A stretch of DNA of 64,000 bases from Paenibacillus sp. SYP-B3998 (GTDB lineage: Bacteria > Bacillota > Bacilli > Paenibacillales > NBRC-103111), in NCBI RefSeq assembly GCF_010820665.1, contig NZ_JAAIKC010000002.1:466423-530422 (forward strand), given 5' to 3'. The notes under the pieces were generated by a model. The model did not search any database, was not told the DNA's origin, and saw nothing but the letters and a program-made list of their open reading frames with translations. Shown here one piece after another: positions 41,901-51,600 of this stretch; position 1 is the first letter of the stretch; each line of letters opens with the position of its first letter. The position numbers and the translations under genes were made by a program.

Positions 41901-42481
41901 CGGATCAAGCTATTTTCCGAATCAAATTGAAACAAGGTATCTGTCGATACACTTTTTTCAAAAGCCAGTGTATGTGTTTTTGTATAGGAAACCATCGTGT
42001 TTACAATCGGCGAGCCGTCGGGAGTATATTGTAAATTCAATTGACGAATCATTTTCCGGAAAGGGATATGTTGATGTTCCAGCGCTTCGCTGACCGAAGT
42101 TTTAATTTGACCCAGCAGGGATTTAAATGTACTTTCATTGCTTAGTTTATTTTTGATGATTAGAAAATCATGGATAGGCGGATTATCGTCATCGAACTCC
42201 GTTTGAGCAGGAATTCCTACTAACGTATTTTCTCTGCCTGTATATGTATAGAGCAAACATTTGACACCGGTTAATAAAATAACGAAAACCGCCATATCAA
42301 ATCCATTTGCCAGGGAGTTAATCCTTTCTGAAAGATGATGCGGCAGCGTACGATTTATAATGCTTACGTCGTTAGTGCTTACTTTGCTGGACGATTTGCT
42401 ATAGGGCAGGAAATTCATACTGTCTTCGGTATCAAACTTTTCGTTCCAATACATTTCCTCTTTTTCAAACACCGACTTCAT
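32993..42481 (-). CDS. Terminating three-module NRPS: half-C-A(Ile)-PCP-C-A(Pro)-PCP-C-A(Val)-PCP-TE
   Basis: Adds the last three residues and releases the peptide. Order: C-terminal condensation lobe without HHxxxDG (about 1-230), A1 (near 415), PCP (LGGHSLRA near 793), C (HHIISDG near 978), A2 (near 1453), PCP (near 1833), C (HHIISDG near 2018), A3 (near 2495), PCP (LGGHSLSL near 2870), thioesterase with GYSLGG near 2998 and a late catalytic His in GVHEK. Codes read by eye: DGFFLGVVFK (Ile), DVQYIAHVVK (Pro), DAFWLGGTFK (Val). There are no E domains, so these residues stay L. Whether the TE cyclises or hydrolyses is not visible. The ATG has GGGGAGG nine bases upstream. The Pro cassette is nearly identical to one in the preceding gene. 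Confidence 0.95.
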   Translation of the reverse strand: MKSVFEKEEMYWNEKFDTEDSMNFLPYSKSSSKVSTNDVSIINRTLPHHLSERINSLANGFDMAVFVILLTGVKCLLYTYTGRENTLVGIPAQTEFDDDNPPIHDFLIIKNKLSNESTFKSLLGQIKTSVSEALEHQHIPFRKMIRQLNLQYTPDGSPIVNTMVSYTKTHTLAFEKSVSTDTLFQFDSENSLIRLSVSFDNNRYDQDFMEQMTDHFFRLLSVALFQPELEIGKVDVLSEPEKHELLTLFNDTHTEYPKEKTIHQLFEEQAERNPDAVAVVFENQQLTYGELNERANRLARTLRTVGVQADNLVGLMADRSLDMIVGILAILKSGGAYVPIDPEYPEERIRYMIEDSGTQVMLAQRHLQERIPLQSTFVPLDDEESYNDDGSNLDAANVSANLAYIIYTSGTTGKPKGILTTHCNIVRVVRTTNYIDITAQDNVLQLSSYAFDGSTFDIFGALLNGAKLILVPKETMLDVVKLAQLIEQRQISTLFITTAFFNVLIDVGVECMRHIRTILFGGERVSVSHVRKALDYLGSGKIKHVYGPTESTVFATCYDVNEVEEDAVTIPIGRPISNTAIYIVNGENGLQPLGVAGELCVAGDGLARGYLNRPELTAEKFVDNPFVPGERMYRTGDLARWLADGSIEYVGRIDDQVKIRGYRIELGEVEAYLLKMDAIEKAIVVVRESEAGEKQLCAYFAAERTIPASELKLIMSQELPGYMIPSFFVQLESMPLTPNGKVDRKALPAPEESLQAEIEYIAPRTPAEAKLARIWRAVLGLGKVGAKDNFFDLGGHSLRATMMVSKLHKEENISLSLRDVFLSPVLEEMAELISRMEQQVYVSISPIEKRDYYPVSSVQKRLYILHQLEGAEQSYNMPGAMVLEGTLDRKQFEEAFRRLIARHETLRTGFKMVDGEPVQQVHHELDFAVAYMQANDEEARDVVRGFVRAFDLEKPPLLRVGLIELAKDRHIMMFDMHHIISDGTSLGIMMKEFVRLYSGEQLSPLRIQYKDYTAWQHSESQKDQMNRQESYWLQTFSGKLPVLEMPTDYARPSVQSYEGAIYEFAIDSVKSEGLRQLAAESRTTLYMVLLAVYTILLRKYTGQEDIIVGTPIAGRTHEDLQPLIGMFVNTLAIRSYPAGEKTFLSYLEEVKETTLGAFDCQDYPFEELLKNVQVTRDLSRNPLFDTMFALENTENAEFDLEGLRLNIYPSKYTMAKFDLNVTVMESENELICSIEFATALYKKETVERMAGHFEQLIDAVIGHPQASLAQLQMVTAAEQAQIMDVFNDTAADYPREKTIHELFEEQAGRTPEATAVDFENQQLTYRELNARANQLAWTLRESGVTAQQPVGIMVDRSIEMVVSVLAVLKAGGTFVPIDPEYPQTRIHYMLASSGARLVLTEQPWFASIPPEVEKIDVHDASLYEGREENLPNENDASHLLYIIYTSGTTGNPKGVMLEHRNLANLLQYQFTATNIPFPSPVLQYASGSFDVCYQEMFSALLFGGCLCLIGNEVRKDPKRLFARIEESKIEVLYLPVAFLKFIFTEAEWAEQFPHCVSHIITAGEQLVVTPQIEAILRSRGIYLHNHYGPSETHVVTAFTMQPEAIAAGLPPIGKPIANTKLYILDEGLQVQPIGIGGELYVSGDCVGRGYWGRPDLTDEKFVKNPFAPEERMYRTGDLARWLPDGNIEYLGRIDHQVKIRGFRIELGEVEAQLLKVAGLHEATVLALEDEAGQKQLCAYFVAEAELTAGELRGALSQELPGYMIPSYFVQLASMPLTQNGKIDRRALPAPEANKQTGAEFVAPRTRLEAQLARIWQEVLGLPSASVKDNFFELGGHSLRATTLVSKLYKELGVNLPLRDVFRYPTIEEMAQAIGGMERKAYEAIPRAEEREVYPLSSAQKRLYIMHQLEGAEMSYNMPGVMTLGGALDRERFEAAFRGLIARHETLRTGFEMLSGEPVQRVHSHVEFAVEYTQASEEEAGDIVSGFIRAFELAKPPLLRVGLIELAKDRHILMFDMHHIISDGVSMNILVEEFVRMYGGEELIPLAIQYKDYAAWQQSETHSERLKQQEAYWLDTLNGEISALELQTDYARPAIQRYEGDTNLSMLDPQTSELLRKLASETGSTLYMVLLAAYKVLLHKYSAQEDIIVGTPIAGRAHADLEPLIGMFVGTLAIRSFPSGDKTFLSYLDEIKEATLGAFEHQDYPFEELVEKVQVPRDLSRNPLFDTMFSLGNTEHGNVEIEGLQLRPYPNDHSVAKFDLIFHVEEREEGIAYSLTYATALYKRQTVERMALHFKQLVEVIAVEPQINLSSLNILTASEQNEILNVFNDTGVAYPREKTIHQVFEEQAERNPDAVAVVFEDKRLTYAELNTAANRIAYLLQDRGVGAGDFVGIFVERSLDMVIGLLGILKAGGAYVPMDPSYPQERIAVILDDTRIKVLLTQTHLRANLPENMQVVLLDAVDEGSREISWSNPTHEATGDDLAYIVYTSGSTGTPKGVCVTHRGVVRLVTAANYVDISDKDVFLQGSTLSFDAATFEIWGSLLNGATLAILPPGNLSLSEWSQVIGQHGVTVLWLTAGLFHVMVENQIQALQGVKQLLVGGDVVSKPHAKKVMERCSGLRLINGYGPTENTTFTCCHEIRMADVEKASIPIGRPIGNTQVYVLDGAGKLLPVGVIGELYIGGDGLAHGYLNQPELTAEKFVDNPFAPGERMYRTGDLARWLPDGTIEYVGRIDHQVKIRGYRIEIGEVESYLLKMASVQEAVVIAREEGAGQKVLCAYYVAERLLPASELRSMLSQELPAYMIPSYLVQLTELPLTPNGKVDRKVLPAPEGSLQSGVEYVAPRTPQEEQLARIWEDVLGIAKVGVKDNFFDLGGHSLSLMQLIQRVFTETGVEISFHKMFQSPTVEAMAYGIWESDLDEKKSNQFMKLNEHGFMNVFCFPPGLGYGLSYLELAQKLESHCILYGADYMDDTECYETMLNRYVDAVVSIQDQSPYVFMGYSLGGNLTFEVAKAMEKRGYQISDIIMIDSLKKETIAPLDQLESSIDQILEGAGESEKELLANPFIRNRVKHKMRSYWTYVSQVINSGTVQANIHGLIAEKSEVGTPDDIHVKYWNESTALNYREYQLVGVHEKLLAAEYLEENAKVIERIVHQIREQTNQKVLS
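36257..38790. repeat. Pro cassette, copy 2 (C-end / A / PCP / C-start)
   Basis: About 2.5 kb nearly identical, with no net length change (constant offset of 7141), to 43398-45931. It covers the end of the preceding C domain, the Pro A domain, its PCP and most of the next C domain. Identity breaks sharply at 38790/45931 (after GATGCTGCAAA). Few differences were seen in the stretches compared by eye; no percentage was computed. Confidence 0.85.
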
Positions 42482-42553
42482 TCGTAAGCCTCCCCTTCAA
42501 CATATGATGCAGATGAAATATTCCGTCGTTCTATGTACCCCGGTATAAACCCG

Positions 42554-42592
42554 GAGAGTGTGTCGTCCAAATAATTGCAGACACGCACTCTC
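42554..42592 (-). other. Intercistronic hairpin between NRPS genes
   Basis: GAGAGTGTGTC (42554-42564) pairs with GACACGCACTCTC (42580-42592) apart from a two-base bulge, in the 142-bp gap between the five-module and terminating NRPS genes. No U-run follows, so it is more likely an mRNA processing or stability element than a terminator. Confidence 0.45.
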
Positions 42593-42623
42593 TCAGGCGT
42601 AAACCTTGCTTCGAAAGTTCTGT

Positions 42624-45600
42624 TTAGAATATAAATTCCATTGTTTCTAATGAACTTTTGCTGCTAGTCGATTGGTCATTGAACTTGATATGGCTTAATT
42701 GGGTTTGAGGATTTTCACAAATTTGCGATAATACAAACAAGAAATCCTTCAAAATTTTGTTAATCATCGTTGCTTTGAACAGCTTCGTGCCGTATTGGAT
42801 GTCGCCTCTGATCAAACCGTTATCCTCGCTCATCGACACGATAAGATCAAATTTCACATCGTTCGAATAGTCGTGAACATATGGAGTCAGGTTTAGAGAA
42901 TCAAACTCCACTTGACGATCCTCTGTATTTTGCAGCGCAAACATCGTGTCGAACACCGGATTACGGCTTGCATCTCGTTTCACATTCAATTGTTCTACGA
43001 GCACTTCAAAAGGATAATCTTGATGCTCAAAGGCTCCCAGTGTCGTTTCTTTCACTTCATTCAGGTAGGAAAGGAATGTTTTCGCTCCTGTCGGATAGCT
43101 GCGAATGGCTAGCGTCCCCACAAACATCCCAATGAGCGGCTCCAAATCCGCATGCGCTCTTCCAGCTATAGGAGTTCCCACAATAATGTCTTCTTGTCCG
43201 CTGTATTTGGAAAGCAGCACGGAATAGGCAGACAACAGAACCATGTACAGCGTACTTTCCTGATTCGCCGCCAGCTCATTCAACTGCTTTGAAACAGCTG
43301 GCTCAACTTCAAACTGGATACTCGCTCCTTCAAAGCTTCGGATCTGCGGTCTCTCATAATCGGTTGGTAAATCCAGAATCGGCAAGTCTCCTTCTAACGT
43401 ATCCAGCCAGTACGCTTCCTGCTGCTTCAGCCGCTCGCTGTACGCTTCGGATTGCTGCCAAGCCGCGTAATCCTTGTACTGAATCGCTAGCGGTATCAGT
43501 TCCTCGCCGCCGTACAAGCGGACAAATTCCTCTACCAAAATATTCATTGAAACGCCGTCCGAGATGATGTGGTGCATATCGAACATCAGGATATGACGAT
43601 CCTTCGCCAGCTCGATCAACCCCACTCGCAGCAGCGGCGGCTTCGCCAGTTCAAACGCGCGGATGAATCCACTCACGATGTCCCTGGCTTCTTCTTCACT
43701 CGCTTGCGTGTACTCCACCGCGAATTCGACGTGACTGTGCACCCGCTGCACGGGTTCGCCGCTGACCATTTCAAACCCTGTTCGCAGCGTCTCGTGACGC
43801 GCGATCAGTCCCTGGAACGCCGCTTCAAAGCGTTCCCGATCCAGCGCACCGCCAAGCGTCATCACCCCTGGCATATTGTAGCTCATCTCCGCTCCTTCAA
43901 GCTGATGCATGATGTACAACCGTTTTTGCGCCGAAGACAGCGGGTAAACCTCCCTCTCTTCCGCACGCGGGATCGCGGCATACGCCTTGCGCTCCATCCC
44001 CCCGATGGCCTGCGCCATCTCCTCTATCGTCGGATAGCGGAACACGTCACGCAGCGGCAAATTCACGCCCAGCTCCTTGTACAGCTTGCTCACTAACGTC
44101 GTCGCCCGCAGCGAGTGTCCGCCGAGCTCGAAGAAGTTGTCCTTCACGCTGGCGCTCGGCAAGCCGAGCACCTCTTGCCAGATGCGCGCCAACTGGGCTT
44201 CCAGACGGGTGCGAGGCGCTACGAATTCCGCTCCTGTCTGCACGTTCGCCTCTGGTGCCGGCAGCGCCCTTCGGTCGATCTTCCCGTTCTGCGTCAGCGG
44301 CATGCTCGCCAACTGCACAAAGTACGACGGGATCATATACCCCGGCAGCTCCTGCGACAACGCGCCTCGCAGCTCGCCCGCCGTCAGCGCCGCTTCCGCC
44401 ACGAAGTATGCGCACAGCTGTTTCTGTCCGGCTTCATCCTCCAGCGCTAGCACGGTCGCTTCGTGCAGTCCCGCCACTTTCAGCAGCTGTGCCTCTACTT
44501 CCCCTAGCTCGATGCGGAAGCCTCGAATCTTCACCTGGTGGTCGATCCGGCCTAAATACTCGATGTTGCCATCCGGCAGCCATCTCGCCAAGTCCCCCGT
44601 TCGGTACATCCGCTCCCCTGGCGTGAACGGGTTCTTCACAAACTTTTCGTCCGTCAAATCGGGACGACCCCAATAGCCGCGTCCGACGCAATCCCCGGAT
44701 ACGTACAGCTCCCCGCCGATTCCGATAGGCTGCACCTGTAGCCCCTCGTCCAAAATGTACAGCTTCGTATTGGCAATCGGTTTGCCAATCGGCGGAAGAC
44801 CAGCCGCAATCGTTTCAGGCTGCATCGTGAACGTCGTCACGACATGCGTTTCCGACGGGCCGTAGTGATTGTGTAAATGGATGCCTCGGCTTCGCAAGAC
44901 CGCCTCAATTTGCGGCGTCACGACAAGCTGCTCGCCAGCCGTGATAATATGGCTGACGCAGTGCGGGAATTGCTCGGCCCATTCCGCTTCGGTGAAGATG
45001 AACTTCAGGAACGCTACTGGCAGATACAACACTTCGATCTTGCTTTCCTCGATGCGCGCAAACAATCGTTTCGGGTCTTTTCGCACCTCATTGCCAATCA
45101 GGCACAGGCATCCGCCGAACAGCAAGGCGGAGAACATCTCCTGATAGCACACATCAAAGCTGCCTGACGCATACTGCAAAACAGGCGACGGAAACGGAAT
45201 GTTCGTTGCCGTGAACTGATACTGCAATAAGTTCGCCAGATTGCGATGCTCCAGCATCACACCCTTGGGATTCCCCGTCGTTCCCGACGTATAGATAATA
45301 TAGAGCAAATGCGAAGCTTCGTTTTCGCTCGGCAAGTTCTCCTCGCGGCCTTCGTATAACGAGGCTTCGTGAACATCGATCTTTTCCACTTCCGGCGGAA
45401 TCGACGCCAACCACGACTGCTCCGTCAGAACGAGCCTTGCTCCGCTGCTTGCCAGCATGTAATGGATACGCGTTTGCGGGTACTCCGGATCGATCGGCAC
45501 GAACGTTCCACCCGCCTTGAGTACTGCAAGGACACTGACGACCATCTCGATGGAGCGGTCGACCATGATGCCAACAGGCTGCTGCGCCGTAACGCCGCTG

Positions 45601-48600
45601 TCTCTCAGCGTCCACGCCAGCTGATTCGCTCTCGCGTTCAGCTCCCGATACGTCAATTGCTGGTTCTCGAAGTCGACAGCCGTCGCTTCTGGCGTGCGAT
45701 CTGCCTGCTCCTCGAACAGCTCGTGGATCGTCTTCTCGCGCGGATAATCCGCTGCCGTGTCATTGAACACATCCATAATCTGCGCCTGCTCCGCTGCCGT
45801 CACCATTTGAAGCTGCGCAAGGCTGGCTTGCGGATGGCCGATCACCGCGTCGATCAATTGCTCAAAGTGCCCCGCCATCCGCTCCACGGTTTCTTTCTTA
45901 TACAAAGCAGTTGCAAACTCGATGCTGCAAAGGATACCTTCTTCGACTTCGCCGGCCTGGAAAGTCAGGTCGAATTTGGCCACCGTATGTTCATTCTCAT
46001 ACGGCTTGAACTGCAGCTCATGAATGTTCATATCGCCTTGTTCCGTGTTTTGGAGAATAAACATCGTGTCGAACACCGGGTTGCGGCTTAGGTCCCGCCT
46101 TACCTGCACGTTCTCCACAAGTTCCTCAAACGGATAATGTTGGTTCTCGTAAGCGCTGAGCGTCGTTTCCTTGACTTCCTCCAAATAAGAGAGGAACGAT
46201 TTCTCTCCCGCCGGATAGCTGCGAATCGCCAATGTGCCTACGAACATGCCGATCAGCGGCTGCAAATCTCCGTGCGTTCGTCCCGCAATCGGCGTTCCGA
46301 CGACGATATCTTCCTGCCCGGTATATTTATGCAGCATCGCCGTATAGGCGGCTAACAGCACCATGTACAACGTCGCTCCGTTTTCCACCGCCATGCGCCG
46401 TAATCTCTCGCTCTTCTGAGCATCGATCATAAATGGCAGCACGTCGCCCTCGAAACTTTGCGCCGCTGGACGCACATAGTCCGTCGGCATTTCCAGTACA
46501 GGCAGCTCCCCGCCGAGCGCCTTCAGCCAGTAGGCTTCTTCCTGCTGCAGGTGCTCCTTCTGCGCTGCGGACTGCTGCCACACCGCATAGTCCTTGTACT
46601 GAATGCGAAACGGCTGGAGCTCCTCTCCCCCATACAGACGAACAAAATCATTGATGAGAATCCCCATCGATGCTCCGTCGGAGACGATGTGATGCATGTC
46701 AAACATCAGGATATGACGATCCTTCGCAAGCGCGATCAGGCCTACCCGCAAGAGCGGCGGCTTCGCCAGATCAAACACGCGAACGAATCCACGCACCATG
46801 TCGGGAGTTTCTTCCACGCTCGCCTGCATATAGGCGACCGCGAAATCCACTTCCTGGTGTATGCGCTGCATCGGTTCGCCATCCACCATTTCAAAGCCGG
46901 TGCGCAGTGCCTCATGACGCGCGATCAGTCCGCGGAACGCCCTCTCCAAGCGATCCCTATCGAGCGATCCTTCGAGCAGCATCATTTGCGGCATGTTGTA
47001 GCTCAGTTCCGCGCCTTCCAATTGATGCAAAATGTACAGCCTCTTCTGGGCGGAGGAAACCGGGTAGTACGCCTGATCGGCAGCCTGAGGAATAACACTG
47101 TACGCCATCTGCTTCGTCTCGTTCATAACTTGAGCCAGTCCTTCCACCGTAGGGAAACGGAACACGTCCCGCAGCGGAACACTGACACCCATTTCCTTGT
47201 GCACCCTACTGACCAATGTGGTGGCGCGCAAGGAGTGTCCGCCGATTTCGAAGAAGTTGTCCTTCACGCCGACCTTCGCCAGTCCAAGCACAGCTTGCCA
47301 GATGATTGCCAGTCCAGCTTCCAGTTCGGTGCGAGGCGCGACATACTCGCCTCCCGTATGGATGCTTCCTTCCGCCGCTGGCAGCGCCTTGCGGTCGAGC
47401 TTTCCGTTTGCCGATAACGGCATCTGCGCCAGCTGCACAAAATACGACGGGATCATGTACCCCGGCAGCTCTTGTGACAGCGCATCCCTGAGCGCGCCCA
47501 CTGTGAGCTCGCTGTCCGCGACGAAGTACGCGCACAGCGCCTTCTGGCCGCTTTCGTCCTCGCGGGCGACGACGACTGTTTCCCGAATGCCTGCTATTTT
47601 CAGCAGTTGCGCTTCCACTTCCCCAATCTCGATGCGGTATCCGCGAATCTTCACCTGATGGTCGATCCGGCCTAAGTACTCGATGTTGCCATCCGGCATC
47701 CATCTGGCCAAGTCGCCCGTTCGGTACATCCGCTCGCTCGCCGCAAACGGAATGGTTACGAACTTCTCTGCCGTCAGCTCGGGACGGTTCAAGTACCCTC
47801 TCGCCAGCCCCACGCCTGCGATGCATAATTCCCCTGCCACGCCAATCGGCTGCAATTGGTTTTCACTGCCTACGATATAGATTTGCGTGTTGTCGATCGG
47901 TTTCCCAATCGGCACGCTGCTGTACGCCTGATCGGCCTGACAGTCGAAATATGTCACATCCACGGTCGCTTCCGTAGGTCCGTACAGGTTAATGAGCCGC
48001 GCTCCATTCACTGGCGCGATGTAACGATAGAATCTCTCCACCTGCGTAGCGATCAACGCTTCACCGCTCGTAAACACTTGCCGCAGCGTTGACAGCTTGC
48101 TTCTCAGCTCCTGCTCTGGCTGCTGCTCCACGTACTCCAAGAAGGCGTGCAGCATTGATGGCACAAAATGCATCGTGCTGATATGCCCGCGCGCAATGGT
48201 TTCCACAATCGCAGCTGGGTTCTTTTCCCCGCCAACAGGCAGCAAGCATACTTTGGCGCCTATGAAAGCCCACCAGAACAACTCCCACACAGATACGTCG
48301 AACGTGATGGCCGTTTTCTGCAGGATCGTGTCCCCTTCGCCAATCGCGTATTGCTTCTGCATCCACATCAAGCGGTTGATGACCGAACCGTGCTCGACCA
48401 CTACCCCTTTCGGTCGTCCCGTCGTTCCTGACGTATAGATGACATAGGCCGCATCTCCCGCGTCGTTAACGGCAGCCAGATTGGAGCCGTCAGCACGATA
48501 GACATGCTCGTCATCCAAGTTCAGCACAGTGCCTGCAAACGATACGCGCGACACGCTCTCTTGCAAATGGCCCTGCACCAAGAGCAGCTTCGCTCCCGAA

Positions 48601-51600
48601 TCCTCCAGCAAGTAGCGGATGCGCTCTTCCGGGAACTCTGGATCGATCGGCACATAGGCCCCGCCAGCTTTCAGAATCGCCATGATACCGACCATCATGG
48701 CAAGCGAACGCTCAGTCATGATGCCAACGAGCTGATCCGCTTCTACGCCTGCTTCGCGCAGCGTTCGCGCCAATTGGTTCGCCCGCTCGTTCAATTCGCG
48801 GTACGTAAGATGCGCTTCTTCGAACACGACCGCTACCGCATCCGGGCCAAGCTCCACCTGCTCCTCGAACATCCGATGGATCGTCTTCTCCCGCGGATAG
48901 TCTGCTACCGTATCGTTAAACGCGGTGACAAGCTCCGTCTTCTCTTCCGCAGTCGCCAGTTCCAGTTCGCCTACAGCGACTTGCGGGTTAGCCGCGATTT
49001 GTTCCAGCACATGCACCAGATGTCCCTTTAACCGCTCCATGCTCGCCCGTTCAAACACCTGCGCGTTGTAATCAAAACGAATGACGATCTCTTCACCGGG
49101 GACGATCATCAGGTTGAAGTCATAGTTCGTTTGTTCCGCCACTTGGACATCCGTTATTGCTAGATTGCCGCTGCCGCCATCATCCTGGCTTCCAGCCTGC
49201 TCCATCTGCGCCTCGACAGGATAGTTCTCAAACACCATGATGTGGTTGATCAGGTCTTGCTTTTGCGTGCTTTGCGCCTGAATTTCATATAGCGGATAAT
49301 AATCATAGCTGCCGGAATCCAGCGCCTGTCTTTGCAGGCTGCTCATCACCTCGGTAAAGCTCGTCCCCGCATCGCAAGAGACGCGAATCGGTATCGTGTT
49401 AATAAATAATCCGATCATCTCTACAATCCCCGGTATTTCTGCCGGTCTTCCCGATACGACGCCGCCGAATACCACATCGCTGGTGCCGTTGTATTTCTGC
49501 AACATAACGCCCCATGCCGCTTGCATCAACGTATTCAGCGTTACCTGATGCTGCTTCGCCACCCGGCTCATTCGTCCGCTCAGGCTATTACCCAATCCAT
49601 AAACGACGTGTTCCGCCGCGTACGCTTCGCCTTGCCCTAACCCCTTCGCCTGCGTCTTCCCTTGCGGCAGCGCCGTCTTCCCTTCGTACCCGGCCAAATA
49701 ATCGGCCCAATATTGGGACGCGGCTTCCCCGTCTTGCTTTTCCAGCCACTCGATATACTGACTGTAGGACGGTACCGCCGTCCATACAGGATGATCGTGC
49801 TTCACGTATGCAGCGTACGTTTCAAACAATTCCTGGGTAAGCTGCGGCAAACACCAACCGTCCATCAGAATATGATGGGAACTCCAGAGCACCAGATAGC
49901 TTTCTTCTCCAGTACGGATCGCCGTTACGCGCATCAGTTCATCCTGCTCCAAATCAAATCCCCGCGCCTTGTCTGCGCTCGCCATATTCTCGACGCACAC
50001 TTTACGCTCGTCCTCCGACAGATCGCGCAAGTCTTCATAGGCAAATCCAATCCGCTTGCTTCGGTATACAATTTGCAGAGGCTCTCCTTTGAAGCCATCG
50101 TAGAAGTTTGTTCGCAATACGGCATGGCGGCTTGCCAACAGGTCAAAGCTTTTGATGAAATGATCCACTTCAAGAGCTCCTCGCAGAGCAAACCGCGTTT
50201 GTTCAAAATACGTGCCCGTATGCTGATCCAACTTGCTATGGAACCACATACCTTTCTGCATCGGCGTCAACGTGTAGATGTTTTCGATTTCCCCGATATG
50301 ACGCGTTCGTTCCGTCAAAAGCTCCAGTTCCTCCACGTTCAGTCCCTTGAGCAGCACGTCGCTCGGCGTCATTTCCGTCCGCTCTTTGGCTGCGCAATGC
50401 GCGATGATCTCCTGGAGGCTTTCTCGCAGCCATTGGGTCAATTTGGCCATTGTCTCTCTGCGGTATGCTTTCCCGTTATAACTCACGTTGATGTTCAATA
50501 AGCCGTCCGCAATCATCCCGTTGATGTTCAAAACATATTGATGAACCTGATTGTCGCTAACATCCGTGCCGCTGGAGTAGGGTGAAATTCCCATCTCATT
50601 GTTTTGCAAATCCTGATCGAACTGACCCAAGTAATTGAAACTAACTTCCGGCTTTGCACGCCTCACAGCTTCATCTGTATGTTCGGATAAATATCGGCAT
50701 AGGCCATATCCGATCCCCTTGTTCGGGATCTGACGCAAATCTTCCTTCACCTTCTTGATTCGGTAAGATAGATCCATATTCGCTTGCATTTCAATTGCGA
50801 CGGGATACAAGCTTGTAAACCATCCCACGGTGCGTGTGATGTCGATATCCGTCAGGATGGATTCGCGTCCGTGTCCTTCCAAATTGACCAACATGCGATC
50901 ATGTCCGCTCCACTTCTGTACAGCTATCCCTAGCGCCGTTAACAGAATGTCGTTCATCTCCGTGTTATACGCCCGGTGTACTTGCTTGAGCAGCTGCTCC
51001 GTTTCTTCTCGGCTCCACTGAACACCAATGGACTCGCTATCCTGATGCAACCAGCCGTCTGCTTCCCAATCCCTGGGTAGCGGCTTCGTTTCGACTTGCC
51101 CAATGCGCTCCCAGTACGCCCGTTCGTCCGTTATCGTCGTACTTTGCGCATACGCCGCAAGCTGCTCGGACCATGTGCGGTACGCATCGGTCTTCGCTGG
51201 CAGGCGAATCTCTTCGCCTTGCACGGCTTGCTCATAGCCGATTGCGATATCTTCCAGCAAAATCCGCCACGATACACCGTCGATCACGCCATGATGAATG
51301 ACGATCAGCAAATGATCCCCGTCCGCACACTGGAACAGCCCAGCCTTCACCAGCGGACCCGTCTCCAGATTCATACGGCTTTGAATCTCGTTTGCTTTCG
51401 CTTCGATGGCCTGTTCAAGCGCCGCTTCTCCTCTGAAATCCACCACTTCCAGGCTGTAAAGCTCGCCCTCGGCGATGCCTCGGTTCCATCCGATATACTC
51501 GCCGTTGTCCGCCATGCGGAACACCATCCGCAGCGCATCGTGATGCTCCGTTACCTTCTGCATCACCTTGCGGATCGCCCCTTCGTCGAATCCTTCCTTC

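Noticed and set aside
46458..47417. Long plus-strand ORFs (up to about 319 codons) opposite the synthetase genes
   Set aside because: They lie antisense to clear NRPS domains in the GC-rich part, recur in the same relative place in each duplicated module, and show no family motif; they are codon-bias shadows.
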